The position numbers and the translations under genes are program-made. Source: Clostridiales bacterium (GTDB taxonomy: Bacteria > Bacillota > Clostridia > Christensenellales > Pumilibacteraceae). Taken from it: 10,876 nt of DNA. This document shows positions 10,401 through 10,876 of the stretch, in pieces; position 1 is the first letter of the stretch; every line of letters starts with the position of its first letter. The notes beneath the pieces are model-generated. The model did no database searches and had not been told where the DNA came from. It was given only the letters and a program-made list of their open reading frames with translations. The stretch is from contig JAIEBL010000180.1 in the NCBI GenBank assembly GCA_029069015.1, positions 1 to 10,876 of the forward strand. Reading direction: 5' to 3'.

Positions 10401-10876
10401 CCTGCGGCCGTTGCGTCGATCGTAGCGGCAGCACCGCCACCGTTTTCAACCGTGATACCGCTAAGCGTTCTGCTCGTGGTTACATACGAATAGTTGTCGT
10501 AGCTCGTAGCAAGCGGAATGACTTTGCCCTTTTTCGTTTCGTCCGCCGTGCCGTTTTCGGCAAGCGCGTCCGTACCGAGCTCGCTTTCCTGCTCTTTGAT
10601 ATAGCTACCTACCGCAAACGTAGTGCCACCCGTGCTCGTTACGCCAAGCGGCGAAAGGTAGAAGCTTTCCCCTACTTTGCCATCGATAACAGGGTTTGCC
10701 GAGATAGGCGCCGTGCTGTCTACTTTAATAGCAACCGGGAACCAGATGCCGTCATCGCTCGGATTGCCCGCATCTTCGATACGCACCAAGACGTAGAAGT
10801 GACCGAGTCTGTTTGCCGCACCCGCGTAGAAGTTACGCGTCGCGTGATTACCGACGAATGTAAGCGTCGTATCGTT
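1421..10876 (-). CDS. Giant multi-domain surface protein, cadherin/Ig-like modules plus C-terminal membrane anchor (5' end outside window)
   Basis: One uninterrupted frame of 3151 codons plus TAA is open to the right edge, so the true start and any signal peptide lie outside; a TTG at 10789 is internal, not a convincing start. Residues are numbered here from the window edge. About 15 or more beta-rich modules of roughly 80-230 residues are separated by linkers such as NTTP (414-417), NSLP (493-496), NSVP (660-663), NTTP (1431-1434), NQAP (1635-1638), NSAP (2260-2263), NDTP (2428-2431), NSTP (2605-2608) and NLQP (2904-2907). Many modules contain an acidic motif resembling the calcium sites of cadherin-like folds: DLDGD at 562-566, DPDGD at 2311-2315, DAD at 1496-1498, DADG at 2930-2933. 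A transmembrane helix (3028-3051), basic RKKKR and a 100-residue tail follow. No LPxTG motif, catalytic domain or dockerin is evident. By architecture it is a membrane-anchored adhesin or matrix/stalk-like protein with the modules outside the cell. The precise function is unknown. It has few cysteines and many N, T, S, G and D residues, as expected for extracellular beta-sandwich arrays. Confidence 0.9.
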   Translation of the reverse strand, partial: NDTTLTFVGNHATRNFYAGAANRLGHFYVLVRIEDAGNPSDDGIWFPVAIKVDSTAPISANPVIDGKVGESFYLSPLGVTSTGGTTFAVGSYIKEQESELGTDALAENGTADETKKGKVIPLATSYDNYSYVTTSRTLSGITVENGGGAAATIDATAAGAATNAQRMPIFLGRDAVNGWLYGNNTPDASVAHQYSGFKQFFTVETVKLYASTAVLGGLSDADIATLVGAGVIKFTVKGGNQYVEYTGLKITLNKWTKNLYLSIMVNVFDANERSSNIHVAVKVQNSVLTSANERGAASGKKPFNTRGEVMGSAVAEAQAENSAHAKVFKFRMLVGQTLYISPYDLFYENDTYAVNVNGSDKDNGKYFNTVPGSDGYIDLIQNIYAGINVYASADATTVPTALQSIQFEDLRVGNTTPTVSGVYFGNVTYIANHNHAGLSGINGSTDGNSSLGGGYFAVKATSKSGSGCISFTYEVIGSSGDTVSATVEIYVLNSLPVIRRGADVVTGDGELDVPLVFNLTAQTKLEYVNSSSQETRLGSGIYNINSNTYNVREFKLTDLFKDLDGDIVKLADGTGIEVGTKDVKGNFIKFDNGLENVFILAQIGSGSNNRLGDNNCIILTGLSSTQGLPGGLWIRLSVTDNAIGTGNVYVQYCFQVEVYNSVPEYAELTGDNMMELAPLDSADETSPLINTWTVESDDATAIRNNQIDIDGIAVTSVARPLYIAANADSMVYLQNSIQSQAGNNGYSSAAANFKYNSTQVRYIARDPDQGQSLSLTSQNFMDGAIADSTNAPNVKVGNGFTGDNKDAVVLVNDFYGITGTSHPGVSVGTYYANYIVRLHFFDKSGNEITLDGVGADATSQKEVVNKMFTATNWVIEFSFTSSFKTKMVVKLRLRDSNLAVTLPANPDPDVVMQPATQGGWAKTDVDGNRISYSGVRELNNDGTAFVAKAEVTDSAQTFEFAVNVRGKGLINNFSRWITNEEVTNTGNGSKYSLNGVWTATAKDGTTHYLHEQETNIDGTNVFRYRTVEVGASNTVTLPVSYFAWAADTTTAANAGSTQGNVAWFNLSSAGTVNSFNIGSIDNIASCLSLSDGYNTWSGAMGTYALANNPYIRFGVNDAGSTAITSPYLSTQRFTVTDEGTFVMLKSDGSNVYVEDTHGITLTKKDIRSVGTLTLTVNMVPWAYKEGRYEIDSSDAEDKSQKVIVPISVANNTLSLNETTITKDISGASTSLRVALSNNNADSFPTGTATFKGTTVDQYTANNSVIGTTRYREDLYFMAHSISGNFTEEELAYITGGDALKTTGVDGRLLSYFGVTTLADAVDSSTKLLSSSASVNKKYSNYFTVSPSGVDSQTITITPVRSTKFNTSGMTAAQIATAAEERGLSYDAVSGKIYYALRLLVYDKLYIGTLNNSTAFTESSIDVVTINLTIGNTTPTIQTASFTGDFTVAAGQTLPRNGFSGDKATANIAGTYKQQLRLLTQTVGESVEFRFTDVFTDADMVETKHGGQSSYMYKEEIEALSTSTDETEKLQYDTADYLMIHDKTSSNVLVDKEHSELRVLVRFMTADGRIISGTTPDRDPNGAVRVEVGNDSFKISVDKRRSDLKSSNEIAATVMVAFMDSEGAFALAFYEVHIDNQAPYLTEYAQAVSEIEMYTNQYFTLYTTPYASIDNRLGFIDGTGSTTVGTYQNGAYTGTYFTQMPEGSSAQPKASFVYNENLEHTQIGQPGYASTAGPDGAKDNAASHDPDNLGYMAIAHDDTPWSLRITNYTSSVSDSYIKVTRQNYVYWEGQRQGVTPASELSAAPTAIMFKAMGACNNAQFSVTLYDGNGGRYVTYNFRITVKSTVPEPIARSTNRAGVELGSSLKAAGLMPVAPTTENAATHELDARYANTLSFGDVGGFSTADGNKKGEYVLKMYVGQKLQLKTSDFAYDIDYRDTDKMYLLNRNGNNPFTVLAAGQTGDPVSTYSTACILLTPVSAGGARSTAFTIEATNFHNNTGDDASRKYDTVTFYICDNSAADLSKSVCVTLKVYVFPNEITRKTSGTNAKSDVRVLGITDYLEQEAPTVVKLVSTSTAAEQGLMIDDDAEATQTRYQVKVYTMFDPQVKAGESVSTIEFKPNDNNRYATYEEANFKKLRDDAGSASDTSANSNAILSANEVVTYSAGGTLTIGSGSGQKILSQYIESITFANNGTVMRITPKKATNNLYAIDGSGTGIKLFISVQKVVSRGSNIDDYGPKFASRTENNPVKDTCDVVANVTVGNSAPIAVGDTARNFNYKVDGLPYLTFEGVKGEKVTYRMCDPTTTRDAALFTDPDGDNVIYGGIAVTRMYTVDIAENEIDENLDAIADNRNGKSITYRELGRSAINPTFVNVTLEDGTSAVELTITILNKIVLPDEAKKSRTVYLEVEVRGYDLRSTEYVTTTVTLGIRNDTPTWKSEDKVADKYKSVVSQNSYVRHSDGGVDMTLTLCKDDTTGLISKNGTVTIPLIDLLDDKDYEAGSTQEWFAFPAEDLLDSTPSDPLLTEINREPTATIGIDRTGKKTVITSANVSDKAVQCFLITVSDTLNTNLNISVNSYERGTRVTVAIILMDTTGAMTSTLRLTLVVGNSTPIDKTRTDDGVSSNIVLAGGKTGNADLNGMFEATTYSLFDFVTDNNPKDCTKLETNADGTERAPEEAQTYLRIMDYLASTPVFDPASEHEDYIVDDMMGGPVSQVSSKLVEFLPYQQKFTIAPLPKLYGSQTITLRISDIGNSNDTAASSTIELRLDIQVTKNPDDMTTNTVKVYWKRTKAITAKELFDDPSTTDLDESKGLIVEKLSLVDPGQASMVEIANPRTNTKSTGSLTATKAPLLADPTATFGAPTIRGAQRSGDSTIKVKATVVVGSDAENIADSATRYDRVFDVVVADNLQPKMLPGYDPKCKEVHYVNKADFTDADGSIFRLKIDQLLWDEEQDPIQLESAKSKKSTLIEVTADRQNNELVFHFKSKGTSTITVQASDAVSTYNYTFLIGNNDLHAPNFFVAMISRIQDNPLIYIIIALAIILLLIILIAIIATVRKKKRMREEIEALLVSEMELEEQMLKLAASPSPTYYQSYGYLPPTQNVQQPGFMLGQGQSMQQPNPQAIGLNPGSPNMTNTNPGVQSAPNPIDDMSDDDL
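1424..1723 (-). other. Cytoplasmic tail of the giant protein
   Basis: The last 100 residues have three parts. First is a basic stop-transfer cluster (RKKKRMR). Next is a Glu/Leu/Met-rich stretch of about 21 residues that should form a short amphipathic or coiled-coil helix (EEIEALL...EMELEEQML). Last are some 70 low-complexity residues rich in Pro, Asn, Gln, Ser, Gly and Tyr, ending in the acidic DDMSDDDL. No known signalling or enzymatic domain is recognisable. It is far longer than the few charged residues that normally follow a membrane anchor. Confidence 0.8.
1724..1795 (-). other. Single transmembrane helix of the giant protein
   Basis: Residues 3028-3051 are 24 almost purely Ile/Leu/Ala/Val residues. 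They start just after Pro 3027 (sequence IQDNP) and are followed at once by RKKKR. By the positive-inside rule the modular part is outside and the C-terminus is in the cytoplasm. Confidence 0.92.
1838..10717 (-). repeat. Tandem array of divergent cadherin/Ig-like modules (protein-level repeat)
   Basis: The repeat is visible only in the protein. A strand of the form VxVxN ends each module and is followed by x-x-P. Boundaries fall at about residues 54, 285, 414, 493, 660, 1210 (weak, lacks Pro), 1431, 1635, 1842, 2034 (Pro before Asn), 2260, 2428, 2605, 2770, 2904 and 3007. Spacing in the central and C-terminal part is 100-230 residues. I see no long identical DNA copies, so the modules are old and diverged rather than recently duplicated. 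Exact domain families need a profile search; candidates are cadherin-like/dystroglycan-type (CADG), tandem-95 or bacterial Ig-like folds. Confidence 0.65.

Noticed and set aside
10787..10789. TTG at 10789 as the start of the giant protein
   Set aside because: The frame continues open to the window edge with the same beta-strand-like composition (for example GHFYVLVRIED). No signal peptide follows the TTG, so it is internal.

Overview
The window reads as a chromosomal segment of a Gram-positive-type bacterium, most likely in the Bacillota/Clostridia. The reasons are an RNase J gene, strong AGGAGG-like ribosome binding sites, two TTG start codons, a consensus sigma-A promoter and the lack of any outer-membrane genes. 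The exact taxon cannot be told from this sequence. All three genes lie on the minus strand, so transcription runs from high to low coordinates.

From the right edge to 1421 lies one enormous open frame, 5'-truncated by the window edge. It encodes at least 3151 residues of a surface-type protein. The ectodomain is a long chain of divergent beta-sandwich (cadherin-like/Ig-like) modules. Module boundaries are marked by a repeated 'N-x-x-P' linker, and most modules carry an acidic 'DLFxDxDGD'-type motif. The protein ends in one transmembrane helix, a basic stop-transfer cluster and a 100-residue cytoplasmic tail rich in P, N and Q. A perfect 14-bp hairpin with T-runs on both sides (1363-1395) terminates it.

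Between 1420 and 1210 is a short intergenic region with that terminator and a second stem-loop. Then comes a 330-residue sugar-1-phosphate nucleotidyltransferase (217-1209), which makes NDP-sugars for cell-envelope glycans or glycoconjugates. Its family-typical start is a TTG codon, not the ATG further upstream. A 104-bp gap follows, holding a near-consensus promoter (-10 TATAAT, 17-bp spacer) for the last gene. That gene is the first 37 codons of ribonuclease J, again starting at TTG, and it runs off the left edge.

The terminator and the separate rnj promoter suggest three transcription units rather than one operon. A functional link between the sugar nucleotidyltransferase and the giant surface protein (for example glycosylation) is possible but rests only on adjacency. 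The giant protein is the element most likely to be undescribed in detail. No RNA genes, mobile elements, CRISPR arrays or integrases are visible.
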